Of a DNA stretch of 33,462 nt, positions 22,431 through 32,506 are shown piece after piece; the stretch's first letter is position 1; the number at the start of each line of letters is the position of its first letter. The stretch comes from Purshia tridentata (lineage: Eukaryota > Streptophyta > Magnoliopsida > Rosales > Rosaceae), in contig QANT01005958.1 in assembly GCA_003254885.1 (NCBI GenBank), forward strand, positions 1 through 33,462, given 5' to 3'. The position numbers were made by a program, and so were the translations under genes. Below the pieces are notes generated by a model. The model searched no databases, was not told where the DNA came from, and saw only the letters and a list, made by a program, of their open reading frames with translations.

Positions 22431-22739
22431 GTCATTGCTACTCAAGATGGTCCGAAAAGAGAAGAGGTGCTAGTTGATGTAACATTGATGGAGGGTGTGT
22501 TGTCCGTGATATTAATTAGTTATATTAGCAAACCAATTGAATTCTGTCTCATTTGTCCTGCAACAAGGCAGCTCACCCTAGATATATAGAAAGAGATGTT
22601 GATATTTTTTATGTTAAATTAATTAATTGATTCTTTATCTTTTGAAAAAATAATAATAATAAGAGTATATAATGAGAATTATGCATTGAAAGTAATAAGA
22701 GTTTAATAAAAATTACAAACAAAAGATGGTCGGGTAAGT

Positions 22740-22857
22740 CTAATCCTTACAATTTTCCTCCACTTGTTCTTGTCGTCTAGTTAAACATATCTGGAAGCCA
22801 TTCACTAAACGAGCGGAGGGAAAGAATGACATCTTATCTTCTTTAAGTTGAGTCCAT
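22740..22857 (-). pseudogene. Duplicate of the P450 last exon (in flank copy A)
   Basis: Equivalent to 29201-29318: it reads WTQLKEDKMSFFPSARLVNG and ends at the same TAG. No other P450 exon lies next to it because the sequence stops at the N at 22980. It is either the 3' end of the other allele or a real partial duplication; the assembly evidence favours the first. Confidence 0.75.
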
Positions 22858-22979
22858 CTGCTTGATTGCAAAACCCATATGTAAGATTTAAATGGGTAGT
22901 GAATCTGTGATTAATTTTTTCAGCTGAAAGTTAAAACTATTTTTCATTTTTGTCTTTTGTAATCGTGTGGTTAATTAAT

Positions 22980-22980
22980 N
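22980..22980. other. Single N: contig junction
   Basis: An undetermined base where host flank meets the interior of a retroelement pol gene in mid-frame, with no target duplication or LTR end. This is typical of a scaffold join of unknown gap size. Confidence 0.85.
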
Positions 22981-25868
22981 ATTGCAGCATCCCAATGAGG
23001 TTTTCGAGGCTCATGCATGAATTGACTCAATGTTCGAACAGAATAGACAATGTCAGGCCTTGTGACAGTAAGATAAATAAGCCTGCCAACCAATCTTCTG
23101 TACTTAGTTGGATCATTTAGCAATGCTCCATCTGTGGGAGTCAGTTTCAAATTTTGCTCCATTGGAAACTTGTCTGGGCGTGCACCAAGAAGCCCTGAGT
23201 CTTGTAAAATATCCAGTGCATATTTTCTTTGAGACATAAAAATACCTTTCTTGGAACGGGAGAATTCAATGCCTAAAAAGTATTTTAAATCTCCAAGATC
23301 TTTGATGCGGAAGCGCTTGAGAAGAAATTGTTTGAGAAGTTCAATTTCTTGAAGATCATTGCCTGTGAGGAGTATGTCATCAACGTAGATAAGGACTGCA
23401 GTAAATGAAGTACCTTTTGCCTTGGTGAAAAGAGAATAATCAGCCTTAGATTGTTGATAACCAGCTTTCTGAATGGTATTTGAGAATGTGGAAAACCAGT
23501 TTCTGGATGCCTGTTTAAGTCCATAGAGGGACTTATTAAGCCGACACACAATGTTCTCCCCCTGTCGGCGAAGACCAGGAGGAGGCTGCATGTAAACTAC
23601 TTCATGTAAATCACCATGAAGAAAGGCATTCTGGACATCCAATTGATGGATGAACCAATGGCGGGCAGCAGCAACAGTAAGAAGGCAGCGAAGGGTAGTG
23701 AGTTTTGCAGTAGGGGAAAAAGTCTCCTGATAGTCAATGCCTTCAACCTGAGTATAACCCTTGGCAACAAGTCGTGCCTTGTAGCGCTCAATGGTGCCAT
23801 CAGACTTGTATTTGATCTTGTAAACCCATTTGCAACCGATCGGTTTATGGCCAACGGGCAAAGGAACCAAACTCCAGGTGTTATTTTGTTGTAATGCCTC
23901 TAATTCTGTAGTCATGGCTTGTTGCCAATGTGGATCAAGGATAGCCTGAGCATAAGAATTAGGCTCGATGTGACCTGTAATGTTAGCTAAAAAAGTGCAA
24001 TGGGCAGAAGATAGGCGAGAGTAAGAAAGAAAATGAGAAAGAGGAAATCGAGTACCTGATGAAGAACGTGGCGCCGAGGCAGAGTGATTGACTTGGTTAG
24101 ACATGTGGTAGTCTTTATGCCAAGCTGGAGGATGTCTAGTACGAATGGACTGACGTTGTGGATGATCAGAAGAAGGGGATTGGGGCGACACAAGGGTGGT
24201 AGGGTTAGGAATGGTGGATGTGTGGACGGGTGGTTGGCTTGGGGAAGTGAGAGTATCTGGTGTGTCAGGCACGGGTTCAGGTGTGTCAATTATAGGTTGG
24301 CTTGTGTCAGGTTGGTGGTCGGATGGATCGGATGGAAGAGGAGACAACTCAGCTGGTTGGTTGAGAGTGGTAGAAAAAGGTTGAGTTGGAAGCTCGATGT
24401 CAGGGACGGTAGGAGAGTATGGGGGCATCGTAGATGGTGGAGTAGGTGGAGTTGAAATGGAAGAGAAAGGAAAAATGGTTTCACAAAATTGGACATCACG
24501 ACTTACAAAAATTTTTTTAGTCTCCAAATCATAAAGTTTGTAACCCTTTTGACCAGTAGGGTATCCTACAAAGACACAACGTTTGGCACGATGGTCAAAT
24601 TTAGTAGTAGGATGAACAACAGTGGCATGACAGAGACAACCAAAAACTCTCAAGTGAGTAAGTGATGGTGCACGGTGGTATAACAATTCAAAAGGTGATT
24701 TAGAGGATAGCAATGGTGAGGGCAGGCGGTTAATAAGGTAGACAGCAGTCAAGACACATTCACCCCAAAAAGAAAGGGGTAAGTGAGATTGAAAACGTAA
24801 GGCACGTGCTACGGTGAGAATGTGACGATGCTTACGTTCAACAACTCCATTTTGTTGTGGAGTGTAAACGCAAGTACGCTGATATTCAATGCCACAAGTT
24901 TGAAAAAAATCTCTCATGGACAGAAACTCAGATCCATTGTCAACTCGGATAGCTTTAATATTGGCATGAAATTGAGTATGAGCAAATGTAATAAAAGATT
25001 TCAAAAGGTGCTGTGTTTCAAACTTATGTTGCATCAAAAATACCCAAGTGCACCTGGTAAAATCATCCACAATTGTAAAAAAGAAACGTGCTCCTGAATG
25101 TGTGGAAATTTTGTGTGGACCCCAAATATCACAATGTAACAAATCAAAAGGAGCATGAGTTGATATAGAACTTAAAGGAAATGGAAGTCTGGTTTGCTTA
25201 GCTATGGGACAAACACTACAAGTAGTATCAACAGAAATACCATTAGAAGACAGTAATGGAGATGCTAATTTAAGACGAGAAGGAGACGGATGTCCAAGAC
25301 GCATATGCCACAAATTGGAAGGATGTGAAACTTGATAGGAAATAGACGTCCTCTGCAGCGGAGACATGTAATAGAGACCACCACGTTGTTTACCCGAGCC
25401 AATCATCTTCCCCGTAGCCAAGTCCTGCAAGACACAAAAAGTGGGAAACAATAAGGCACAACAGTTTAAGGAATTAGTGACTTTGCTGGCAGACATAAGA
25501 TTTAAGCGAAAAGAAGGAACACATAAGACTTTGTCTAAGGTGATATCTGAATTGAATGGTACAGTGCCAGTGGAGGTGATTGGTGCGGAAGAACCAGTGG
25601 GTAAATTGACAATGGGTATTGGTGAAGAGTCTGTTTTAGTAAAAAGTGTAGGATCATAAGTGATGTGGTCAGTAGCTCCGCTATCCAAAATCCAAGGCTT
25701 AGTGAAGACAGAATTAATTGAAGCATCTGTAAAAGATGACAGACCTGTAGCATTTGCATAAGCACTGTTATTACCAGAAGCACGGTTTGCATTTATCATT
25801 GACACGGCATGAGCAAGATGTTGAAGCTCATCTGCAGAAAGCCCATTTAATGGGTTCGATTGAGAAGC
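22981..25868 (-). pseudogene. pol: Copia pol: protease, integrase, reverse transcriptase (3' truncated)
   Basis: An open frame without stops from 25868 to the N at 22980, in the same frame as the gag part above it. Numbering from the methionine at 25805: the protease motif DSGATDH is at residues 41-47, the GAG-pre-integrase zinc-binding region (WHMRLGH then CSVC) is near 166-200, the integrase acidic triad includes HCDIWGP (about 224-230), VDNGSEF and VVERKH (about 321-326), and the reverse transcriptase has the YVDD box at 23387-23376. The frame ends in the RNase H linker (PHWDAA). Such domains copy RNA to DNA and integrate it. Long open frames suggest a fairly recent insertion. Confidence 0.9.
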
Positions 25869-26341
25869 CTATGAATTGGAGTACTGGGCTGGTGTGTGGA
25901 GGTTTTGTGGCTGGGCTACAGCAGCATCTGCAGCGTTGGCAGCAGGTAAGGAGGCACGTGGCTTGCCTTGTGGTCCACGCTGCTGTGACCTTTGATTATG
26001 TCGACCACTTTGAGTTCCGGCATTGTTAGGAAGCCACGTTCCATTTTTAAACTTACATCTGTCTTCAGTATGCCCATTTTTGTCACAGAAATTGCAGTGG
26101 TATTTGAGAGTCCTACAATTTTCAATGGTATGTCCGTCTCTGTCACAATGCTCACAATGCTGATTTTTGGAATAATTCAAGGAATTATTTGATCGACTTT
26201 GAATTGCAGCAGCAATGAAATTTTCGGTTGATCCCGACGTCATTTGTCGTTGTGCTTCGTCTTGAATCACGAGTGAGTAAGCTTGGTGAACATTAGGTAA
26301 TGGTGTCATCATGAGAATGTTGCTGTGAACTCCACTGTAGA

Positions 26342-27989
26342 TGATAGGACCCTCCCCGAATTCCACCCTTGAACTCGGGGTGATCCTGCGGGAATCCAAT
26401 GTTAAGGAAAATCCTACCGAAAATTCGGCAGAACCTCCCCTAAAATTGGACTAACCCTGGATTACCCTTCCTTAAAAAACCTGTAAATTACACTTCTAAA
26501 CCAGCTCCTCTACCACAAACAAGGGTCTCCGACCCAAATTCATAACAAGAGGGAAACAAAGGTAATGTTTGTGCTAATAACAGTGACATTTACACCGTGA
26601 TAGTCCAACTACTGTAAAAAGTGTAATTAAATAAGACATTAGGGGAAAATTTACAAGTTTCCACAATCTATGAAATCCTCGACGTATCTCCTGCTCGACC
26701 GGTCCACCGCAGTTACCTGGGGAAATTTTAAAAGAAAACAACACAAGGGTAAAGTAAGACAACCCAGTGAGTGGACAAAATAAAATAACTTTTACAATTA
26801 ACCAAAAAATTTCATACAAGGACCTAACCAACTTTGCATGAAAACCCCCAGTTTTTGAAATGGATTTAAAATGTTCTTTAACAAATCATTGGCCATAACT
26901 AGTAAAAATACTTTGCGATTTCTCAATTTGAAAGAACGAAAATTTCATCATGCAAACTCCAAGATTTTCCCCACATAAACAAACTCTTGAGATTTAAAAC
27001 GAATATTTCGCTCGCTCCCAACTTCCCCGTATAGCCTGCCATACATGCGCAGGGCCCATAGCCTGCCATACGCATGCAGGGCGATATCCTGCCGTACATG
27101 TGCAGAGCTGGAGTCTGTCATACACATGCAGGGCCATTAACCTGCCGTACGTGCACGCAGGGCCGCCCCCAAAGGACAAAGCATCTCGGCACACGGCCCA
27201 AAGCCTATGTGTGTGCCGTGATGAGTCCCAAAGACCTATATAATTCCAATGTCCAGGAAGGGTACTAAGTGGGTGCTTAATAAAATCCAAACCCTCCGTC
27301 CTCAATCCTTCACATTGAAATTGAATAATTCTATTTGAAAACTTTCTTAAAATTTTGGAGAAATCGATAATTGTTCCAGAAAACCTTACTTTAAATTGTT
27401 TTCACAGAATCTCAATCATAATTTGATAAAAAAATACATATCAACCCGTAAACCCATTTACTAACACTCCAAATCCCAAAATCAATATTGCTAATTGAAA
27501 TTCATGACTACTCAAAGCATAAGAAAATAAATTCAATTTAAAACTTGAGAAACTTAAATAAAACGAAGTCCACTCACTGTCAAGGAGTCTAGTCTCGTTG
27601 CTCGGCTGGGTCGCCCTCAATCTCGGGTGTCGTCCCTATAAGAAAAATAAATAAATACGTCATTAGTTCCCTCATTTATAGTGTCCGTCTATGTCTAAAA
27701 TTTGGGGTTTCGCTAACCTAGGTCTTTTCTATACAACCCAAGTTAATAGCCCGCTTAATAAAGTCTAAAATCAACGATGATTTCTAAATTCCACGATTAA
27801 TGGGTCGAACTAATCTCAACCCCAAACAAGGTGGCGTTTTCAACCCCAATTTCACAATTCCCGCCTTTTCCTTCGAACCCATGTTCAAACATCAAATCTC
27901 ATCCAAATCCAAAGTCAACTTTTGGCCCCAAAACCGTGTTAAAATTAAATTAAAAAAAATTTTTACCTTACGGAGTACGGGTCGTTACA
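26342..27989 (-). mobile_element. Ty3/gypsy-like solo LTR nested in the copia gag
   Basis: A 1648-bp segment bounded by TG and CA and by perfect 5-bp duplications, GTAGA at 26337-26341 and 27990-27994. On the minus strand it begins TGTAACGACCCGTACTCC, an opening common in long plant gypsy LTRs, and ends GGGAGGGTCCTATCA. No gag-pol sequence of its own is present. It inserted into the copia element after that element had arrived. Confidence 0.88.
27032..27165. repeat. About five tandem copies of a 26-27 bp GC-rich unit in the gypsy LTR
   Basis: Each unit contains a variant of CCTGCCATACATGCGCAGGG; units start near 27033, 27060, 27086, 27112 and 27139 and differ by several substitutions. They stand out as GC-rich inside an AT-rich LTR. 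Tandem repeats like these often lie in LTR U3 regions, where they may bind regulators; that role is an inference. Confidence 0.75.
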
Positions 27990-28660
27990 GTAGATGTCGT
28001 TAAGACCCATGAGAAACTGCATCATCCGATCTTCTTCTATTTGTTCATTGTGTGCCTTCATCTGGTTGCAGGTGGGAAGAGTTCGATACGTCTCTAATTC
28101 ATCCCAAAGTCCTTTGAGTTTTGTGAAATAGGCTGAGACTGTCATGGTGCCTTGTGAGAGAGAGGCAATAGATTTCTGGATTTGATAGATTGTTGGTGCA
28201 TTCTTTTGTGAAAATTGATCTTTGAAATCATTCCACACTTGATGGGCAGTCTTGGCGTGGACAACCCCTATGGCTAGATCAGTTTCTACTGAGTGAGCAA
28301 GCCATGACAAAATCATACTGTTGCATTGATTCCAGAGAGCATACTCTTTTGGATTTTCTATTTCTGAAGGAGCTTGAATAGAGCCATCGAGAAAACCAAT
28401 TTTGTTTTTGGCTGTAAAGGCATGAATCATGGATTTACTCCAAGAAGGGTAATTGGGCCCGTTCAGTTTTACTGGAACAAGCATATGACCAGGATGGTCT
28501 GAGTGGTGGACATAATACGGGTTTGATGGATCCATACTGGGATTGTTGTTGCTACTGTTTGAATATTGGGAATTGGATTTTGGGTTTTCTGGTGGTGTTT
28601 GATCTGTCATGGTGTTTGAGAGTTTGCCAAGAAAAGAAAAGAAATTAGGCACCAGGATGT

Positions 28661-28673
28661 TGCTTTGATACCA
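28661..28673 (-). other. Copia primer-binding site (initiator tRNA-Met type)
   Basis: On the minus strand TGGTATCAAAGCA, one base from the common plant copia primer site TGGTATCAGAGCA complementary to the 3' end of initiator tRNA-Met. It abuts the LTR end TTTTTCAAGA with no spacer if the boundary given by the empty site is right. Confidence 0.8.
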
Positions 28674-28744
28674 TCTTGAAAAACAGAGCTTAAGACAAAA
28701 CAATGAAGAATTGGCCAATGATTTTCTAATATCATTTAACGATG

Positions 28745-28745
28745 N
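28745..28745. other. Single N: contig junction
   Basis: The copia LTR breaks off after 71 bp and host flank starts at once. The 71 bp are an exact repeat of 22214-22284, as expected where two assembly contigs end in a shared word. Confidence 0.85.
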
Positions 28746-29440
28746 GTCATGCTTCTGTGTGTAACGGAGCATGCCTTTGAAAAACCTTCCACACTCCACA
28801 TTGTAATTCAATGATCAAAGTCGTCTGTTTTTTAAGTCTTTAATTCTACAAGATCATCCTTAAAAAATGTTACAATTATCAAATAACATCAGTCATTGCT
28901 ACTCAAGATGGTCCGAAAAGAGAAGAGGTGCCAGTTGATGTAACATTGATGGAGGGTGTGTTGTCCGTGATATTAATTAGTTATATTAGCAAACCAATTG
29001 AATTCTGTCTCATTTGTCCTGCAACAAGGCAGCTCACCCTAGATATATAGAAAGAGATGTTGATATTTTTTATGTTAAATTAATTAATTGATTCTTTATC
29101 TTTTGAAAAAATAATAATAATAAGAGTATATAATGAGAATTATGCATTGAAAGTAATAAGAGTTTAATAAAAATTACAAACAAAAGATGGTCGGGTAAGT
29201 CTAATCCTTACAATTTTCCTCCACTTGTTCTTGTCGTCTAGTTAAACATATCTGGAAGCCATTCACTAAACGAGCGGAGGGAAAGAATGACATCTTATCT
29301 TCTTTAAGTTGAGTCCATCTGCTTGATTGCAAAACCCATATGTAAGATTTAAATGGGTAGTGAATCTGTGATTAATTTTTTCAGCTGAAAGTTAAAACTA
29401 TTTTTCATTTTTGTCTTTTGTAATCGTGTGGTTAATTAAT
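28746..29440. repeat. Flank copy B (empty-site version of 22063-22979)
   Basis: It matches flank copy A but lacks the LTR and has one copy of GTCAT, so it is the pre-insertion state. It contains the real last exon and 3' UTR of the P450 gene and continues without a break into the rest of that gene. Confidence 0.85.
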
Positions 29441-30959
29441 TTCTCAAACTTAATATATAATTGAAATTCATGTTTGTCAATTATTAGGATTACCTATATG
29501 TTGTGACAAAGTAATGGAGGAAAAGAGCAATCTGAAGGCGAGCCAACTCAGCTCCTGGACAGAATCTAGCTCCTCCTCCAAAGGGTGCGAAAAATGGGCT
29601 ACTTCTCCAATTTCTTTTCTCCTAATTAATTCATAGTTGATTACAACATGTAGTAATTCGTTAATGCATGAAAACATCATTAATTAACCTTTCTTAATTA
29701 GGAAGATTCTAATACATTAATTATTAAAGACAAAACCTGATTTTCAGGGTCCATCCATCTCCATGGATTAAAGGTGAGGGCTTCATTGTACACATTTTCA
29801 TCTAAATGGACTGCTGAAAGGAATGGAACAACAAAGCATCCTTTGGGAATGACATAGTCTATCGAAAAACATTAATAACAAAATTAATACGTACCCAAAA
29901 ACATTATATATAAAAAATTAATTTTATGGATTCTTAAGTGCATGATTGATTAGCCTCTTATTTGGCCTATTTATTGCTCTTTCAGAAAAAGAAGAATATC
30001 AATATTTTACAGTTTTATAAAGAATAAATTACCAACTTACAATTTTTTCTTTTTACAGTTTCTTAACGGTAGTCTTGAAAACTGCAGTTAGTTATAGTAA
30101 CTATTCTTTTCAGAAAAGGATATTTTGACGAAGCCCTTGAGTATGTCAACCAAATAACCTTTCCTTTATTTCTGTATAATAGTAAAAATATAGATGATAC
30201 CAATTATTAGTCTTAAGAAATTGAGGAAATTATAGATCCATTTTTAATCATACATGCATGCATGCATACTTACAAAAAGATCAAATTTTTATCTAAAATT
30301 AATTAAAATACCTTTGTACTCGACGTCTTCTTTTGCCTCCCTCATTAACCAAATTGCGATTCCCCCAAGTCGAAGTGTTTCATCGATGACCTGCACATAT
30401 TGAAGATGGATAGGAATATCTACCTAATAAAACAAAATAAATAACATCGATCGATCATGCTATCAATTGCATATTTAAGGGTAATTTTTAGTGGAAAGAA
30501 GCTTCAAAAGTGTAGTTAAACAATGGCATTGTACAAGTGGTTTCACGTTAGTGGAAAGAAGCTTCAAAAGTGTAGTTAAACAACGGCATTGTACAAGTGG
30601 TTTCACGTTGTTTGAATATAAACATGAACAACCTTATTTTTCACCATTATCCTACAAAATGTTGAAAAAGTACTTAACTTTAATTTGGATTTTTCTCTTC
30701 TCTATTGGTTAGGGAATTTAAGCTTACGATGAAATCATGGCATAGTGATCATATATAGTTAAATTTTCATATAATTGTAACGTGAAAATATTGCGTATGA
30801 TTTGTTGATTAGGATGAAAGGATCGACAAAATTAAGATCCATGACGTATGTAGCAATACTAGCAATTCTTACACATTGAGTGAATGGCATCGCCTTATAA
30901 TCCTGCCATGTAAGCATTTCTTCTCCAACAGATTTGCTTCGGAGACTGTCTTGTTCATC
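29201..30959 (-). pseudogene. Cytochrome P450, CYP85 clan, 3' half only
   Basis: Five minus-strand exons with GT-AG junctions in consistent phase: 30959-30873, 30390-30312, 29858-29737, 29621-29494, 29318-29201. They encode, in order, a J-helix region (TWQDYKAMPFTQC), the K-helix ETLR motif, a PERF-type region (FNPWRWMDP), the heme loop [10 protein letters not shown] with its ligand cysteine, and a C-terminus ending WTQLKEDKMSFFPSARLVNG and a stop at 29203-29201. About 158 residues are covered, against roughly 470-500 for a whole P450. No I-helix (AGxDTT) or N-terminal membrane anchor was found between 30960 and 33462, so the 5' exons lie beyond the window or are lost; what is here is intact. 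The heme region looks most like the CYP722/CYP720/CYP90 neighbourhood of the CYP85 clan, which includes hormone and terpenoid oxidases; CYP722 is a guess. Microsomal location is assumed from the family. It is called partial rather than proven dead. Confidence 0.8.
30490..30609. repeat. 60-bp tandem duplication in a P450 intron
   Basis: Two 60-bp units, 30490-30549 and 30550-30609, start AGTGGAAAGAAGCTTCAAAA and differ by one base (AATGG against AACGG). They lie in the intron between the J-helix exon and the ETLR exon. The period of 60 keeps a short frame open, but nothing suggests it is coding. Confidence 0.93.
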
Positions 30960-31335
30960 CTGTAAATGTGACAAATTTGTAAGTATACATATCGTCTTGT
31001 TCATTTCTTCTATATTCTACATGAAGTTAATAATTTGAGTTTTTTATTTTTACTTGGCCGGATGAATAATTTGAGTTTAAATAATCCTTCAACCATTATA
31101 GTAGATAAATATTAATTAACTAGTATTTTGATATATACAAAAATTTTCCCTGTAAGATATGTATGTTCTTAAACTAAAGAACAATATTTTTATGAATTTT
31201 CTGTTTTTATCCTATTTTTAGTAGGACTCAACATTTTAGAGTATATGGTTTTATATTTTAGTGTATTGAATCATCATTTGAAGTTGCATTTTAAAGACTT
31301 TTAATTGATCAGCCCACGTGAATTTTGACCCGATT
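30960..31335. other. AT-rich sequence upstream of the visible P450 exons
   Basis: Probably intron of the P450 gene if its 5' exons lie beyond the window. No exon was recognised here. Confidence 0.35.
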
Positions 31336-31683
31336 TTAAGAAAAAAATTGACTCAATGTGTGGCACCTGAATTTTAAAAAAACAATGTATGACCTTAGTT
31401 ACATTCCGTCAATATTTCCATTAAAAATGAGTGAATTTTGGAAAAATCAAATCAAAGTCTTCAAACCCAATTTATCCTCCAAGAACCAAACCAAACTCAT
31501 CAAATTCATCAAATCTAACCAAGCTAAACACATACAAGAACAAAACAACCAACCAATCCCAAAGCCCAGTGGACAAGAAGACCCAAAAACCAGTAGCCAA
31601 CAAAAAATAACCCAGAAATCAATTCAGTCCGCTTGGATTGACAAGAAGATGACTGGTTTGAGGGAGGGAGGGAGGGAGGGAGG

Positions 31684-31737
<54 letters not shown>

Positions 31738-31960
31738 AACGGGTAGTTAAAGCGAAGGATCACCGACAACGGGGTAGCTGCCGGCGAGCGGTGGGATTGT
31801 GTGCTGTAGTGTGTTTTTTTTTTTTTTGAAAAAATCTTATTTGTGGGTTACAAATTGTAGGGGTATTGGGAAAATATTTTTTTGGTATGAATAGAACTAT
31901 TTTGTACATTGCAAATTTTCTAAATTCAGGTGCCACATTGAGTCAATTTTTTTGTTAAGC
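31336..31960. mobile_element. TIR element containing a GGGA/GA microsatellite
   Basis: The ends are inverted repeats of about 50 bp. The left arm includes AAAAAAATTGACTCAATG and GGCACCTGAATTT, and the right arm near 31915-31955 holds their reverse complements (AAATTCAGGTGCC, CATTGAGTCAATTTTTTT). The interior is AC-rich on the plus strand, then a long purine microsatellite. No transposase. Target duplication not resolved, so the class is open. Confidence 0.65.
31660..31735. repeat. GGGA and GA microsatellite
   Basis: About seven GGGA units followed by about 23 GA units, a pure purine strand of about 76 bp. Length is likely to vary between individuals. Confidence 0.95.
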
Positions 31961-31975
31961 ATTGAAGTGAAAAAT

Positions 31976-32093
31976 AGGTTAAAGTTTAGGTGGGTAAATT
32001 GATAAAAAAAACCTATTTTTAATTTTAATTTAAATATAGGTTAAAGTTTAGGTGGGTAAATTGATAAAAAAACCTATTTTTAATTTTAATTCT
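31976..32093. repeat. 62-bp imperfect direct repeat
   Basis: AGGTTAAAGTTTAGGTGGGT begins at 31976 and again at 32038, each followed by AAATTGATAAAAAAA and ACCTATTTTTAATTTTAATT. A tandem duplication next to the TIR element. Confidence 0.85.
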
Positions 32094-32506
32094 CAAGTTT
32101 TAAGCAATAACTCACACTCGAGATTAAAACCTAAAAATCTAACTAAGGAATGAGAGTTCATGAAAGTTAAAACTAATGAATGAGTCTCAATTGATGATTT
32201 ATATCAAAAGACGGAGAAAAAACATAAAATATATATATATCCATCTATACTTTTTAATTAAAAATAGATGTCTTGTAACTAGAAAAACTATATATATTAT
32301 TAGAAATATTAACTTATTAAGTTTTTTCACTAAATTAATAATGTAATAATACATGCACTTGTCATTAGTCTACTTGTTAAAAGTAATGTATATTGAAATT
32401 TAGGGTGCGTCTATATATTAACGAACAAAATACAAGCATATTATTTTTCAGACAAGTTTAAAATTATTACTAGATCGCATACCATACAACCATATTTTAG
32501 AGTGAG
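32094..32506. other. AT-rich sequence, no gene seen
   Basis: No supportable exon, RNA or repeat end. Confidence 0.35.

Larger units (their letters stand above)
22063..22979. repeat. Flank copy A (duplicate of 28746-29440, with an LTR insertion)
   Basis: Without the 222 bp of inserted LTR plus target duplication, this matches 28746-29440 with only about six base differences seen. The pairing offset is 6683 before the insertion and 6461 after it, a difference of exactly 222. It stops at the single N at 22980. It may be the other haplotype of flank copy B rather than a true second locus. Confidence 0.85.
25869..28610 (-). pseudogene. gag: Copia gag, interrupted by a nested solo LTR, ending in TAG
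   Basis: Two pieces, 28610-27990 and 26341-25869, which stay in frame across the nested LTR once one copy of its 5-bp target duplication is discounted. The start MTDQTPPENP lies 51 bp after the primer-binding site. The first piece has the plant copia gag signature KLNGPNYPSWSKSM and a helical capsid-like region. The second piece has two adjacent CX2CX4HX4C zinc knuckles (CEHCDRDGHTIENC and CNFCDKNGHTEDRC); many copia gags have one. A TAG at 25871-25869 then separates gag from pol in the same frame. Most plant copia elements have one gag-pol frame, so the TAG is most simply a nonsense mutation (CAG to TAG is a single transition). Confidence 0.85.
22981..28744 (-). mobile_element. Ty1/copia retrotransposon interior, minus strand, truncated at the pol 3' end
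   Basis: Order on the minus strand: partial LTR (28744-28674, 71 bp), primer-binding site (28673-28661), gag from 28610, protease, integrase and reverse transcriptase down to 22981. PR-IN-RT order is diagnostic of copia. The end of the RNase H domain, the polypurine tract and the 3' LTR are missing at the N at 22980, and the LTR is cut at the N at 28745. The element is inactive as read: gag is split by a 1.65-kb solo LTR, one TAG codon lies between gag and pol, and the ends are incomplete. Confidence 0.92.

Noticed and set aside
22740..22857. A second P450 gene
   Set aside because: Only the last exon is present and it ends at an N. It fits an alternative haplotype of the same gene end.
24084..24455. 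A glycine- and tryptophan-rich plus-strand frame
   Set aside because: It is the antisense shadow of the proline/serine/threonine-rich linker in copia pol.
26994..27305. A 103-codon minus-strand frame as a cysteine-rich protein
   Set aside because: It runs through the tandem repeats of the gypsy LTR. The repetitive peptide is a by-product of the 27-bp units.
22971..28811. An endogenous virus or a new mobile system
   Set aside because: PR-IN-RT order, the YVDD box, zinc knuckles and the primer-binding site identify an ordinary Ty1/copia retrotransposon; there is no envelope or movement-type gene.
30491..30712. A repeated-peptide small protein (ERSFKSVVKQ twice)
   Set aside because: It comes from a 60-bp tandem duplication in a P450 intron on the opposite strand; the multiple-of-three period keeps the frame open by chance.
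31358..31750. A protein with an RERERE tail, and its antisense SLSLSL frame
   Set aside because: Both are translations of the GA microsatellite and the interior of a TIR element, with no homology or conserved start.
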